From Liolophura sinensis (taxonomy: Eukaryota > Mollusca > Polyplacophora > Chitonida > Chitonidae), in assembly GCF_032854445.1 (NCBI RefSeq), contig NC_088295.1:56773249-56837248 (forward strand): a DNA stretch of 64,000 nucleotides. The letters are read 5' to 3'. The notes under the pieces are model-generated. The model was not told where the DNA came from and ran no database searches. It saw only the letters and a program-made list of their open reading frames with translations. A program made the translations under genes and the position numbers. Each line of letters begins with the position of its first letter. Position 1 is the stretch's first letter. Shown here in pieces: positions 34,446 to 46,155 of the stretch.

Positions 34446-36412
34446 AAACTGGGTCTACATAACATAATACGATGATATGTGTATAGTACGTAAAACCTAT
34501 AGTTAAACATAATACATGCTTAAATAACGCGCACATACGAGACCTTCACAGCCTGATTCCAGTTGATCTATGGCGTTGCTTCATCTGAGCGTCATACAGT
34601 ATGTGGTCTTTATGAATCCCGTTATGCTGATCTTTAATCGAGAAAGTAACAAGATTACCTAGATTACCAATGTTACAATGTTACAATGTTACAATGACTG
34701 GGGATATAACTTTTGCCTGCAATGCGGACGCTCTTTATTCACAGTGCGATGGTGTTATTTTTTATTTTATTTTTTTTTCTCTTTAGAAAGGGTGAAACCT
34801 TTGCGGCTAAAGCATACACCTAGTATGCACAAGTGCAGGGCTGATATATATGCTCTAATGTTAATTCGTAGTTGCAGGTGTTGGATGTAAATTCTTTAAA
34901 GTGCCCTCCTGTAATATGGCCAGACATCCACCCGTTCGTTTCCATTTTCGCGTCTAGCCACACAACGCGACACTGTTGACACAGGTCGCTAAAAGCAAAG
35001 CTAACTCGACAACTAATCAAGGGATAACAATGCTAGAAGATAATTTATAATGCAGCTCTCTGACAGATATGTTCTAATAATAGGCACATTTCAAGATAAC
35101 ACTGACAGACTTATTGTTTTTTCTCTACAGATCAGGCCCTCGACCTTTACAGTAATTTTACACGTTAAAGGGCACGTTGCATACAGCCTTAATTCAACAC
35201 TGACGCTCAATGACAAACGTCAGGCATTTTGAGTGACTAGTGTGACTTACTATACAAATATGATGCAACAATAGCTAAAGTGTAGCCTTTATTAGCCTAT
35301 AAAACAAAGAAGAAAAAACGTGGGTTTATGTGACCGAAGTAATGACCTAACCGCAAGACCTCGAAAAGCAATCCAATCCGATTCTCAGCTTTTGAATCTA
35401 ATATCACAATGTTTAAATGTGAACTGCAACGCTTCCGCAGAATTTGTTGCTAATAGGCTTCTGTTATTTTACCAGATTGTGGCAGTATTCTTTGTGAAAA
35501 ATATTTATTCGCTTAACGCTCTTGTGTTTTGAGAACGTCGTAACATCAGTGGTGGTGCCAATTATCCGTGGTTTTATAAATGTAGCAGTTTTTTTAGACG
35601 TCTTTGACGGTCAGATGAATGACGTCACGACGTTTCAAAAATCCAAGCGGAGTAAGCCACGCTGTTCTCAGTAAATCATAGATTTGTCCGGATATGTGCC
35701 ATTTGTTTCTGGTCAAACGTAAGCAAATCAAACCGCGTGACTTGGTTTCGCGGCCTTACAAACGGTTTTCTCTTGGCTATAAACATCTACACGTTTTTTA
35801 CAACTCAGAGGCATTGCGTATATAGATTTTTCAATGTTCATATACCGGTGCATACATGTTTACATACTGCTTATACAGTTACTTTGATTCTATGTGGACC
35901 CTATTCTGAACTCTATATACACACATTTCTCCAGAAAATTCCATGAACGTACCAAGTATAGTGGTAATCGGTTATTTAATGTACAGTTAACATCACACTG
36001 ATGTTTTGTTGTTTTATATAGCATGCTTTAAACTTTGTTCCTGATTTTTCTACGTGAAGTGTATATATGCCGTTGTAATTATATCGAAACGGGAAAAAAC
36101 ACATAAACTCACTGTGATGTAATGGCCTCCAGGTTTACATTATTGCTGTAACAGTGCTAATGGCAATAAACCACTATATCTTCCATCCATTATTTGATCT
36201 AATTTGGACAGAAGTCTCCTTCCCATCATCATTCCAATGCCCCAGTGCATCGTTTCGTTGCATCGTCCTATCGCGCTAAATGATACAGCAGGGAATCATT
36301 TAGCGTCATTAGTTGCCTCTTTTCCTCTGTGATTGCCTTCACTGGTCATCACGAAAATGCTAGTTTACAATGCTTACTCTCTTAAAACGCAAAATAAATA
36401 CACGCATTTTCT
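34446..36412. other. Intergenic, no gene recognised
   Basis: AT-rich DNA without supported exons. It contains TGACGTCA near 35620 and an 11-bp inverted repeat CGCTAAATGAT/ATCATTTAGCG near 36273-36306. Confidence 0.45.
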
Positions 36413-36512
36413 CTTTATTTATTTATTTATTTATCATGATTTGTTTTATACTTTAAACTCCAGAATATTTCACTCATACACGACGGTGGCCAGCATCATA
36501 GTGGGAGCAATG
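36413..36512 (-). mobile_element. SINE family A tail fragment
   Basis: TTTATTTATTTATTTATC, CCAGAATATTTCACTCATAC and ACGGTGGCCAGCATCATAG match the 3' end of the family on the minus strand. Confidence 0.7.
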
Positions 36513-37860
36513 TTAAAATGGTACAGTAATTTTATTGTTGTTAAATATGATCTTAAAATGTTACGCTGGGTATAATGATACATTAATTAGTTTGCAGGTT
36601 GTAAAATAATGTTAAGGATTACAAGCTTTTTAACATTTACATAATGCGGAGCACAACAAAAAAAAATGTTAATTTCAGATCAGATATATAGTGACAAATT
36701 ATAACATTTTCAAAGCATTTTGCAAAGCGTTAACTTTCCTAACATTATAAATGCCTTTTCTCCTCAAACACCGTCAAAAAGTTGGACTTAACATTGCTAA
36801 AGTTACATATAACATGTTAGTTTTTAGTAACTATGAGGGAATTTTAACTACGAAAAAATTTCTGTTTAAAAAATACGCTGTGCCCAGCTTCAAGCTGGGA
36901 CTAATATAGGCCAATGTATATAAAACGGCTTCACGGGATGCATATTTACATTCAGGGAGAATGTGCGCACGAAGGTCTGCGAAAGTGGACTGGTTCAAGA
37001 ACGGTGCTGCCAGACCAAATGTTCCGTTTTCAAACATTGTCAGTTATATTCACATATGATGTATTGAGAGTTCGGCTACTTGTAAAAGGCCCTATAATAG
37101 AGCCACCTCGATTCAGCGAAAACACCGTCTTAACAAACTCAAAACCGATATAAAAAGATGCGTCGAAGAGAGCATGGTTCGCGTACCTCTCTGGAAGTGT
37201 AGAGGTTTACACAAAAGGTTAAGCTGTAAATAATTTTGTCAGAGAATGCAAAGGTGGAGTTGCAGTTACGAGCTAGTTATTATCGAAAATGATGATGAAA
37301 CGTTGGTGGGCGAACAAGAAAAGATAAGTTGTCACAGTGAGAATGTGAAGGTTATACGTATGGCGAAGTTAAGGGGCAAATTCACGCTAGTGCAAAGGCT
37401 GAGAAGACTATCATGCGAAAACACTGCGCGAAAGCGAAAGACATGCATCGACATGATTACAAAGATGCTGATGGAAAGGTATAGCATTGATGGACGGTAA
37501 GTTTGACATTGCAAATGTTGAGAATATAAAGTTGTATCACCCATGACTATTGTTTAACGTATACTAGCGTTCTTTTCAAGCATACGATGATTTGGTCGGT
37601 TATTGAGTAAAGGTGAGCAGGTGAGGATTCCATCTAACGATCGTTATTTAACGTCCTACTCGTTTAAAGTTCAGAGGTCGCAAAGACTAGGACGTGAAGT
37701 TGTCATTGTGAAGGTGAAAAGGTGAGGTCACCATTGTGAAGGTGAGGTTGCCATGGTGAAGGTGTAGAGGGAAGGTTGCCATTGTGAAGATGAAGAGGTG
37801 ATATTGCTATTGTCAAGGGGAAGATTTACACTGGGTATTTGTCGTCCCTAAATTTAATTA
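36513..37860. other. Intergenic, no gene recognised; short GTGAAGGT repeat at its right end
   Basis: An 84-codon frame at 37246-37500 is lysine/arginine-rich with no recognisable family. Between about 37690 and 37820 a degenerate GCCATTGTGAAGGTGAGGT unit repeats five or six times. Confidence 0.45.
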
Positions 37861-37861
37861 A

Positions 37862-38015
37862 AGGTCTGCAGCTAGCAACCTGCGGATGGCCGTGGGTTTC
37901 CCCCGGGCTCAGTCCGTTTTCCTGCCACCATAATGCTGGCCGCCGTCGTATAAGTGAAATATTCTTGAGTACGGCCTAAAACACCAATCAAATAGATAAA
38001 TAAAAATAAATAAAC
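37862..38015 (+). mobile_element. SINE family A, short form
   Basis: Starts at GGTCTGCAGCTAGCAACC and continues without gaps through GTACGGCCTAAAACACC to an ATAAATAAA tail. Well preserved. Confidence 0.88.
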
Positions 38016-39170
38016 CTAATTAACCTGTCTGTTTAGTATCTCCACTACACTGACAGCGTGTTTTCCGGTGTTTTAATAGTGCTCCCCTGCGTGTGTGTAG
38101 GCTACCGGTAGAAAGGTTATTACCTCCACAACAGCGTTGTCATGGTTTTGCACGTGGACCTTATAACCCGCTCTGCCGCCTGCTACATACCACATACACC
38201 CCGCAGCGCAATGTTATTCTACAGAATTGTTCGATTGTCCTATGACGGTAGAATCGCAGGTGAAGCCATCCCGTGGGCCAGCGGACAGAAACGTCTGCCG
38301 ATGCGGAAGCACTTTAGTCTAGTTCGTTAGACCACCTACCGTTAGGATATAATCCAGACAACAACAAGTCACATAACGGTTTTTAAGGCATGCGTGCAAC
38401 GGCCAGGCGTTCTCGGTGAGAAATGACAGGTGCGCTACGTAGAGGAAAACAGCGAGTAATCGGTCATCCAGACTTGCTGAGTCCGTTTCCAAGCGGCTTT
38501 TCGCGGTCTCCTCGATCTCCTGTCGTCCACTGTGCCACGGGAGTGTTGTTATATCGACAAGGTGTCTGCTACTTGCTAGGCTTTGTCCTGCCATATAATT
38601 AGACAGCGATTGTTTTAGGGCGCGTGGTGTGAACTCGAACTCAGGATGTATTCGCACCTGGCACCTGGCGGGATTTGATTTGATCTGTCATTAGTGAGAC
38701 AACACCCGATCAATGCTCCAGTCGGTCCTTGAAACAACATCGATTTCATTTTCCTCCTAATGCAGATGGTTCGTTTGACTTGCCAAGGACACGGTAAAAT
38801 TCTGTTTATTTGACCTGGCCATTGCGACTGCGAAACAATGACAACGAGAGCTACAACATTGCAAGGTATGGTATGTATTCAGATTATGATTTATTTTATA
38901 GTATGATTTATTGCTATTCGAGATAGCCGTATAAAAACATAAAAATGTTGTGATAAAAGATAGTAGTTGTAGGCTAAGTTGATTGTAGGCCCTAAGAAAA
39001 CACGTGTCTCCATGTAGTAGTAAAAATATACTTTGTGGAACGGAGCCCAATTTGGCTTAACCTAACTCTTATACAGTGTTCGTGTTTCCATTATCAACTC
39101 TTATCATGTGCATATGAGGTAGTAAACGAAGCAATGTATGGGATGTACATGTGTGATGATAATTCACTGT
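38016..39170. other. Intergenic, no gene recognised
   Basis: A 112-codon minus-strand frame (38319-38657) shows no family match by eye and no splice context. Otherwise unremarkable. Confidence 0.4.
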
Positions 39171-39171
39171 T

Positions 39172-39410
39172 GGTTAGCACGCCAGCGCGGTGAAATGGCC
39201 CAGGAGTCTCTCACCAATGCGGTAACTGGGAGTTCAAGTCCAGTTCATGCTGGCTACCTCTCCGACCGTACGTGGGAAGGTCTATCGACAACCTGCGGAT
39301 GGTCGTGGGTTTCCCCCGGGCTCTACCTCCTACCATAATGCTGGAAGTCGTCGTACAAGTGAAATAATCTTCTTTACGGCATAAAGCACTAATCCAGTAA
39401 ATAAATAATA
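39172..39410 (+). mobile_element. SINE family A, nearly full length
   Basis: From GGTTAGCACGCCAGCGCGG through B box GGGAGTTCAAGTCC and the GGGAAGGTCTATCGACAACC core to a CTTTACGGCATAAAGCAC tail. Confidence 0.88.
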
Positions 39411-39782
39411 TCATGACAGGCGAAAAAATAAATAAGTCTTCGTCCTCAGAATCATTTGGGCGAAACAGACATGATTTTTTTCCCGCTTTTTAGCGGAATT
39501 CCGCTTTTTCTTTGTTCAGTTTCGATTAATTTACCTGTTTTCCGCAGATTTTTCTAGCTTCCGGGGCCTAGGCGGCCCCTGGACCCCCGGCCTTTTTGGG
39601 CTATGATAGTAAATTTCAGCTATTTTCTTGGTTCACCACAATCATGTCTGGCGAAAGAATCAGAAATCAACTTTCGGTTGGTGTACGTGAAGCTATGTAC
39701 GTTTGGTTGCAGCTGTCATAGCGTTACCCTGAATCTCTTACTAATTATTCTCTGTGTTTCGAATTTCTTATCGAACAGACTA

Positions 39783-39917
39783 ACCTGCGGATGGTCTTGG
39801 GTTTCCCCCCGGACTATGCCCGGTATCCTCCCACCATAATGCTGGCCGCCGTTGTATAAGTGAAATATTCTTGAGTACGGCATAAAACACCAATCCAGAA
39901 AATAAATATATAAATCG
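39783..39917 (+). mobile_element. SINE family A, short form
   Basis: Starts at AACCTGCGGATGGTCTTGGG and ends ACACCAATCCAGAAAATAAA. It begins a few bases inside the usual short-form start. Confidence 0.85.
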
Positions 39918-40239
39918 AATAGGCGGATTTCGCCAAAAAAAACAGCAAACTTCCAGCTTTCAAGGCTGTGCACGGGGCTACACGTGCTTTTCATAGCTCG
40001 TATTTACTATATAGTTTCATTGGTTAATTTATCCATATTTGGTCGTTTGACAAGTCATACAAGTGTAACTACAGAGAGTTTCTTCTCAGATAATATAATT
40101 TGGAGGTGTCAGTATGAGCTGTAAAATATCTCTTGGATTGGAATTCCAATGTTTAGAGAGATAAAATATAAAACGTCCGACAAGATGCGTGGCGTTTTAG
40201 TACGACAGGCTCAGAGTGGTGACATGTGAATTCTAATTC

Positions 40240-40853
40240 AGCGTAAAATCACACAGGCGGTAAATATAGGGCGGTAAATGCCCTATACTAGTTACAGCGT
40301 AAATCACACCGAAGGATATGCCCTATACTAGTTACAGCGTAAATCACACGGCGGTATATGCCCTATACTGGTTACAGCGTAAATCACACCGCAGGATATG
40401 CCCTATACTAGTTACAGCGTAAATCACACAGCGGTTTATGCCCTATACTGGTTACAGCGTAAATCACACCGAAGGATATGCCCTATACTAGTTACAGCGT
40501 AAATCACACGGCGGTATATGCCCTATACTGGTTACAGCGTAAATCACACCGCAGGATATGCCCTATACTAGTTACAGCGTAAATCACACAGCGATATATG
40601 CCCTATACTAGTTACAGCGTAAATCACACAGCAGTATATGCCCTATACTAGTTACAGCGTAAATCACACAGCGGTAAATGCCCTGTACTAGTTACAGCGT
40701 AAATCACACAGCGGTATATGCCCTATACTAGTTACAGCGTAAATCACATCGCAGGATATGCCCTATACTAGTTACAGCGTAAATCACACAGCGATATATG
40801 TCCTATACTAGTTACAGCGTAAATCACACCGCAGTATATGCCCTATACTAGTG
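40240..40853. repeat. 40-bp minisatellite, about 15 copies
   Basis: Unit TATGCCCTATACTAGTTACA followed by GCGTAAATCACACCGCAGGA. Most copies differ only in the last ten bases and at A/G in ACTAGT. Some longer blocks are near identical (40300-40420 against 40460-40580), pointing to recent multi-unit duplication. Confidence 0.95.
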
Positions 40854-41560
40854 GGCATAGCTTCACTCTCAGTCATAGTAAACAATACACCATATGGCCT
40901 CCTGATCTATGTATAGCATGCCTCATGTCACCAAGGCCAGCAGGCATAGTACACTCCAGCAAAGCCATTTCTATCGGTTTGTGTACCTTAATTGTTTAAT
41001 CAATCTCTTATTACAGTCACAGTATCAGTATTGTCATATGAGTGATGACAGGAGCGTGTATTTTCAATGCACGCCCATCTTTCTCATCTTTCTGGTGTCG
41101 TGTTGTCTTAGCCAGTCAGTGGTTTCCCGTTATATATGTGATTCTGCTCTTTGTATGTACTGGTAGGTCTAATTTCTGTTCGTGAAGCCCTTTATGTATT
41201 CGAACCTCTCTGTGAGGGCACAGTCGTAGGAATGACATCGTTAGATGCAGGCATGGCCAAGATATAAAGGGTCTTATCAATTTCACGACGCAAGCGTGTA
41301 GTTCGTTCTACAGATGGTGAAATGAGAATCTATGCATAGAGAGAATTCGTCTCTTAATTTATTAATGCTGAAGAGGATACTTGTGCAAACATGCACAGCT
41401 AAGAGATGACGTTACAGGCCATTAACGCCTAGCCATATATACATTAATTTTAATATCACTGGATCTGACATGATCTACCTATCCAGAAACAAATGGCCAT
41501 GTATATCGAGCAATTTGACTGGTCACCAGATGCAACTTTGAACGATGGCGATGCGAAATG
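40854..41560. other. Intergenic, no gene recognised
   Basis: An 85-codon frame at 40909-41166 has no recognised domain. Nothing else stands out. Confidence 0.4.
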
Positions 41561-41561
41561 A

Positions 41562-41782
41562 AATATTTATGTATTTTTTTGATTTGTGTTGGCGCCAAAC
41601 ATTTATGCGACCGTGTCTAGTATTACAGTAGGAGGAATCGTAGAGTGCCGGAGGGGAACCTACGACCATCCGTGGGTTGATGACAGATCTTCCCTCGTGA
41701 GACGGTAAAGCGATCGCACTGGTGAGAAGCTCCTGTGTCATTGTGTTACGCTAGCACGCCAACCTATAGGCCACGGGGCGGG
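41562..41782 (-). mobile_element. SINE family A, diverged full-length copy
   Basis: Poly-T/ATTT tail at the left, CGACCATCCGTGGGTTGATG core, then head sequences CTGGTGAGAAGCTCCTGTG and TACGCTAGCACGCC at the right. The tail motif is heavily mutated. Confidence 0.7.
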
Positions 41783-42350
41783 GGGGACCTATTTTAAAAA
41801 GAAACTTTTAAAACATTAGGATGTTATATATGCAAACCATGTTTAATTTACTTTGCAGCTTTTATTTTAAACGTCTTGTTTCTTTTTGTTCTGATTTTAA
41901 ACCTTGCCATTCTCATATCGGAAGCAATTTAACCCATGCTGTTATAGAATGTGGGCTGAATTGGGAAAATATTAATTGTGAACCCAAGGAAATATATATA
42001 GACCTAAATCCTCAGTCGTCAGTTGGTGAGACAATGACAAAACGTAAATGACTGCTTTATTATATTCAGAAATAAAACAGCAGTGGATGGTGTACTCGCA
42101 AGCCTAATGTTCTCATGTTATAGACTCAACGGTAGAGAAGAATTGGTGTGAAGCATACGACTTCGAATCTGTGACGTCAATTGCAACAGGATATTTTTAG
42201 TTCTTAGTCGATGTTTTGTTTGTGGAATTGTTAGACAGTTGCTAAGTAAAGACATTGTCTCCGACAGGCTTTTATGGATGTTTATTGACAAATCCGACGA
42301 TGACACGAAACTTACACCAAATGTTGATGTATTTTGATCACAATTTGGAA

Positions 42351-42556
42351 AATACTCTCTAAAAACTACTGTGTACCACTGGTACACAGTGTTGTGACAA
42401 AAATGCACATCCACCTAATTTTGTGTACCAGCAGTACACAAATTGTGTAATTCATGGAACACATCCACAGTGAGTTGTATATATATGTGTGTACTGCTGA
42501 TACACAAGTCACTGCGGATGTGCAAATTTGCACACAATCGTTTTTAGAGAGTATTG
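42351..42556. mobile_element. Small palindromic MITE, about 205 bp, TA-flanked
   Basis: The ends are ATACTCTCTAAAAAC and GTTTTTAGAGAGTAT, with a possible TA target. The arms continue as inverted copies (TGCACATCC, ACTCACTGTGGATGTG). Inside are smaller palindromes of the form TGTGTACYRSYRGTACACA. No ORF. Confidence 0.75.
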
Positions 42557-43276
42557 TATTTGCATAATAATGTTCTAAAATAGGATGTGATGCATTTGTA
42601 ATAAATTTATTTGAAAGTAAATTCGTTACCTATATCCAAACACATGGATTTAATCTGAATTTTTGAATATATTAATAAATCATATTTACAACTTTTCACA
42701 CTCTTCCAAATGGAGTTTGTAATTTGTATGTAATTTTTATGTTTTCCACACCTTTAAGACTATATTCTCTCGAAAGAAAAGACCATGTCTGCATAATGGG
42801 AGGTACATGTAGCAGAGCCAGGGTGAATCCACTTCATCTCAACAGGTTGCTGAGATTCCTCCAGACGCAAAGTCTTTATCCATCCAAAGCACGATCTGGC
42901 TACATGCGAACGCAATCCTATTGGTCAAAAAGTCATTTGTCCGTAACGAGAAACGTCTTTGGCAATTCCATATAAACTAATGCTTAGTCACTGTAACAGT
43001 TGTCTAGCTCACACGGCGTCATAGCAACCTTATCTGCGCTTGCCAAGAGATGGAGTTGCAAAGTTTCTACAAACACTAGGAATCTATGGAAGGCCAAGCA
43101 TGAACTAATGATAATTAAGTTTCCAGTTCAAACTGCAGTCCATGTTCAATCCCTTGTATGTATGTGCCAACCAATGTTTTTACGCTCCAGTAAGGTAAGA
43201 GGTATGATCGAGGTGATAAAATGCATCACTTCTGGCTTACTGCCACATGTGCATAGATAGTGTATTCGCTTTTAGG

Positions 43277-43850
43277 CCCGTAGAGCTGTGGTTACGTATA
43301 CTATCACAGCGTAGCTATGTACGCTGTGATCACCTATACTATCACAGCGTAGCTGTGTAGGCTGTGATCACCTATACTATAACAGCGTAGCTCTGTAGGC
43401 TGTGATTAGGGTATACTATCACAACGTGGCTTTTGTAGGCTGTGATTACCTATACTGTCACAGCGTAGCTCTGTAGGCTGTGATCCACCTATACTACCAC
43501 AGCGTAGCGCTGTAGGCTGTGATTACCTATACTATCACAACGTAGCTCTGTAGGCTGTGATCACCTATGCTATCACAGCGTAGCTCTGTAGGCTGTGATT
43601 ACCTATACTACCACAGCGTAGCTCTGTAGGCTGTGATTAGGGTATACTATCACAGCGTAGCTCTGTAGGCTGTGATTACCTATACTATCACAGCGTAGCT
43701 CTGTAGGCTGTGATTACATATACTATCACAGCGTAGCTCTGTAGTCTGTGATCACCTATGCTTTCACAGCGTGGCTTTGCAGGCTGTGATTACGTATACT
43801 ATCACAGCGTGGCTCTGTAGGCTGTGATTACGTATACTATCACAGCCCTG
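43277..43850. repeat. 38-bp minisatellite with hairpin unit, about 15 copies
   Basis: Unit TATACTATCACAGCGTAGCT followed by CTGTAGGCTGTGATTACC. In each copy ATCACAGC pairs with GCTGTGAT around a loop of about 12 nt. The last copy passes without a break into the left inverted repeat of the 43827-46155 unit. Confidence 0.95.
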
Positions 43851-46155
43851 TATTGTTCCATAAGCTTACCTTGAACACCTCTGTACTTTCCTTTCTGGCT
43901 TTAATATACCACTGCTGGGCACCAAATAATTTGTATGTCCTTGGCCATAGTGTCTCGCAGCATCAATTCCAGCAGGTTTTCCCTTGTGTCACCACTGGTA
44001 AATCTACAGAAGCATGAGACTAGTGGAAACTGGATGAATTCTAACTCCAACCGTCATATTTGAGTGTATACTCCTCACAGCCCATACAAGGGAGATAACT
44101 ACTGACATTAATAGTATATTTTGTACATCTTGTTGAATCTATTCTTTAATTGTTTGAGATTTTTTATATATATATTGTAGCGGAATTTAAGAAAGTAGGA
44201 TTTAAGAAATAAATTTAACGTAGGGAAGTTTCATATATTCATTTCTTATGAATTTTCACGTAAGTTTTGTTAAGATCGTTATCTGAGGCCATACCAATTA
44301 ATTTACAAAGTCAATATTTGCCAATAAAGCGTTTATTTATTCTCGTAGGAAGTTTTAAACTTACGTTTATCTGTTTCATGGACGAGTGATATTATTGTTG
44401 TTGTATCGGCGTTCCTACATATTTGGGATAATTATAAGTATTTTTCAGCAATGGAGTGATGATAACGTAAAAATTACGAAATTCTATGTCATTGCCTTAT
44501 CTGGAAAATATTACCTTCTATTTTCGTTCTTGTTTCACCCATAAAATACGACATGCATTGTCCTCGGTTCAATCTCGAAAGCAGAAGTTTGTGTTGCCGC
44601 CATTTTTGTACATTTATGGTCATTAGGGTGTCTATAGAACCCGCACTTACAGGCTTTTAGAAATCGGACCAGGATTTTCCCACCACAGTTTGAAAAGGAA
44701 TTTATCATTTAATACCCTGGTGTGGAAATTGGTTATACTTTTTGAGTAATATGGATAAAAATATGGACTTTTCAGACAATGACATTTACATCTTGGCTCC
44801 AAAGCAAAGCCATTATTTTTCTTGGTTACGATCGTGATGACGTCAGCGTGTCATCTGTGTTTACAAACTGTCAAAAATTGCTCTTGTTTGTCTCCTGATT
44901 TGGTTCATTGCTCCTCCTGCACCATGTGGAAATCTATAAATAGGCTGACTTTTCAGCGTGTGCAGATGGCCTTGGAATTGGCCGAGAGTTGACACCAAAT
45001 TGCTGGTAAGCATTCTCAAGTAAGTAGCTATTTTATTAAGAGTGGGAAAATTTTTGTACCATGAATTGGGAAATAGTCCCAGTATCGGGAAAAAGTGATT
45101 TGTGATCCAATTTGAGAATTCAGAGACATTTGACACTTGGTGGGAAGACAAGTGGAACTTGTCTGAGATATCAAAAGTGGACCACAGAGACTAAATATAC
45201 CCGAATAAATCAACTGAACTTGGTACCATAATTTGAGGCAGGAGTCTCATGAGACTTTTCCCAGTCCCAAAACTCTGGGACTCTCCAGTCTCACGAAACC
45301 AGGGAATCCAGCTCCAGTGCCATGCAAGTAGATATTATCTGAGATATCAAAGTGGATAACAGTGGACTATATACCAGACTAAATCAATTGAGCTTTGGCA
45401 TCATAATTTGAGACAAGAGTCTCGTGAGACTTTGTCTCGTATGACACTCAACTGGGACTCTGTCCCATATGACACTTAACTGGGACTGTTCTGTATGACA
45501 CTCAACTGTTTGGTACTTTTGTCAACTGCTGGTTCCTCCCTCGTCATAATGAAATCGGATCCAAATAGTAGCGGCGTCTCCGAGTTTAGGGGAAAGAATC
45601 CTGATTGGTTTATTCATTTAACAAGCTTCGCTCGGCACGTTAAATATCAAACAGGATTAAAGTGATTGAATGGTGTCGCCCTCATAGGTACCTGCATAAT
45701 TGAGAGGACACCATAAGACATATAAGACAAATACCAACAACATCTGAACCGCTACAGCATTCATCAGTGTGGATTATTGGTTCCCTCTATGTCATTACTA
45801 GTGAGATCGATCCTACACAATTAACTAACATGCGTGTCAAAAGGTCTAACTTGTCTAATAGAGGCAGTGATAATCGTATACAATTCGCTTCACTGTGAGG
45901 AGTATGCATTGAAACATGGCGGATGGAGTTAGAATTTGTCCTGTTTCTATTAGTTTCATGCTTGTGTGGATTAATTAGTGATGACACATGGAAACGCCTA
46001 CTTGGAATTGATACCTGAGACGACTATAACTACGACTAGACAAATTATTTGGTGCCCTGCAATAGTATATTAAAGCCAGCAAGGAAGGACAGAAGTGCTC
46101 AAGGTAAGCTTATTGAACAAGACAGGGCTGTGATAGTATACGTAATCAGCTGAAT
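43827..46155. mobile_element. 2.3-kb unit with about 260-bp terminal inverted repeats
   Basis: The left arm (43827-44086) and the reverse complement of the right arm (46155-45893) share TACGTATACTATCACAGCCC, AAGCTTACCTTGARCAC, GGCACCAAATAATTTGT and ATTCTAACTCCA, about 80% identical by eye. The roughly 1.8-kb interior has no transposase frame. It holds a TATA-like TCTATAAATAGG near 44930 and a diverged direct repeat (about 45160-45255 and 45340-45435). It could be a non-autonomous DNA transposon or an inverted duplication. Confidence 0.7.

Noticed and set aside
37246-37500. 84-codon basic frame
   Set aside because: No recognised family, and only a bare ATG-to-stop frame. Left as intergenic.
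38319-38657. 112-codon minus-strand frame as a gene
   Set aside because: No domain, no family resemblance, and no splice or polyadenylation context. The length is within chance for this much sequence.
40240-40853. CRISPR-like regular array
   Set aside because: The repeats are directly tandem with a near-constant 40-bp unit and no unique spacers, and the genome is eukaryotic. It is a minisatellite.
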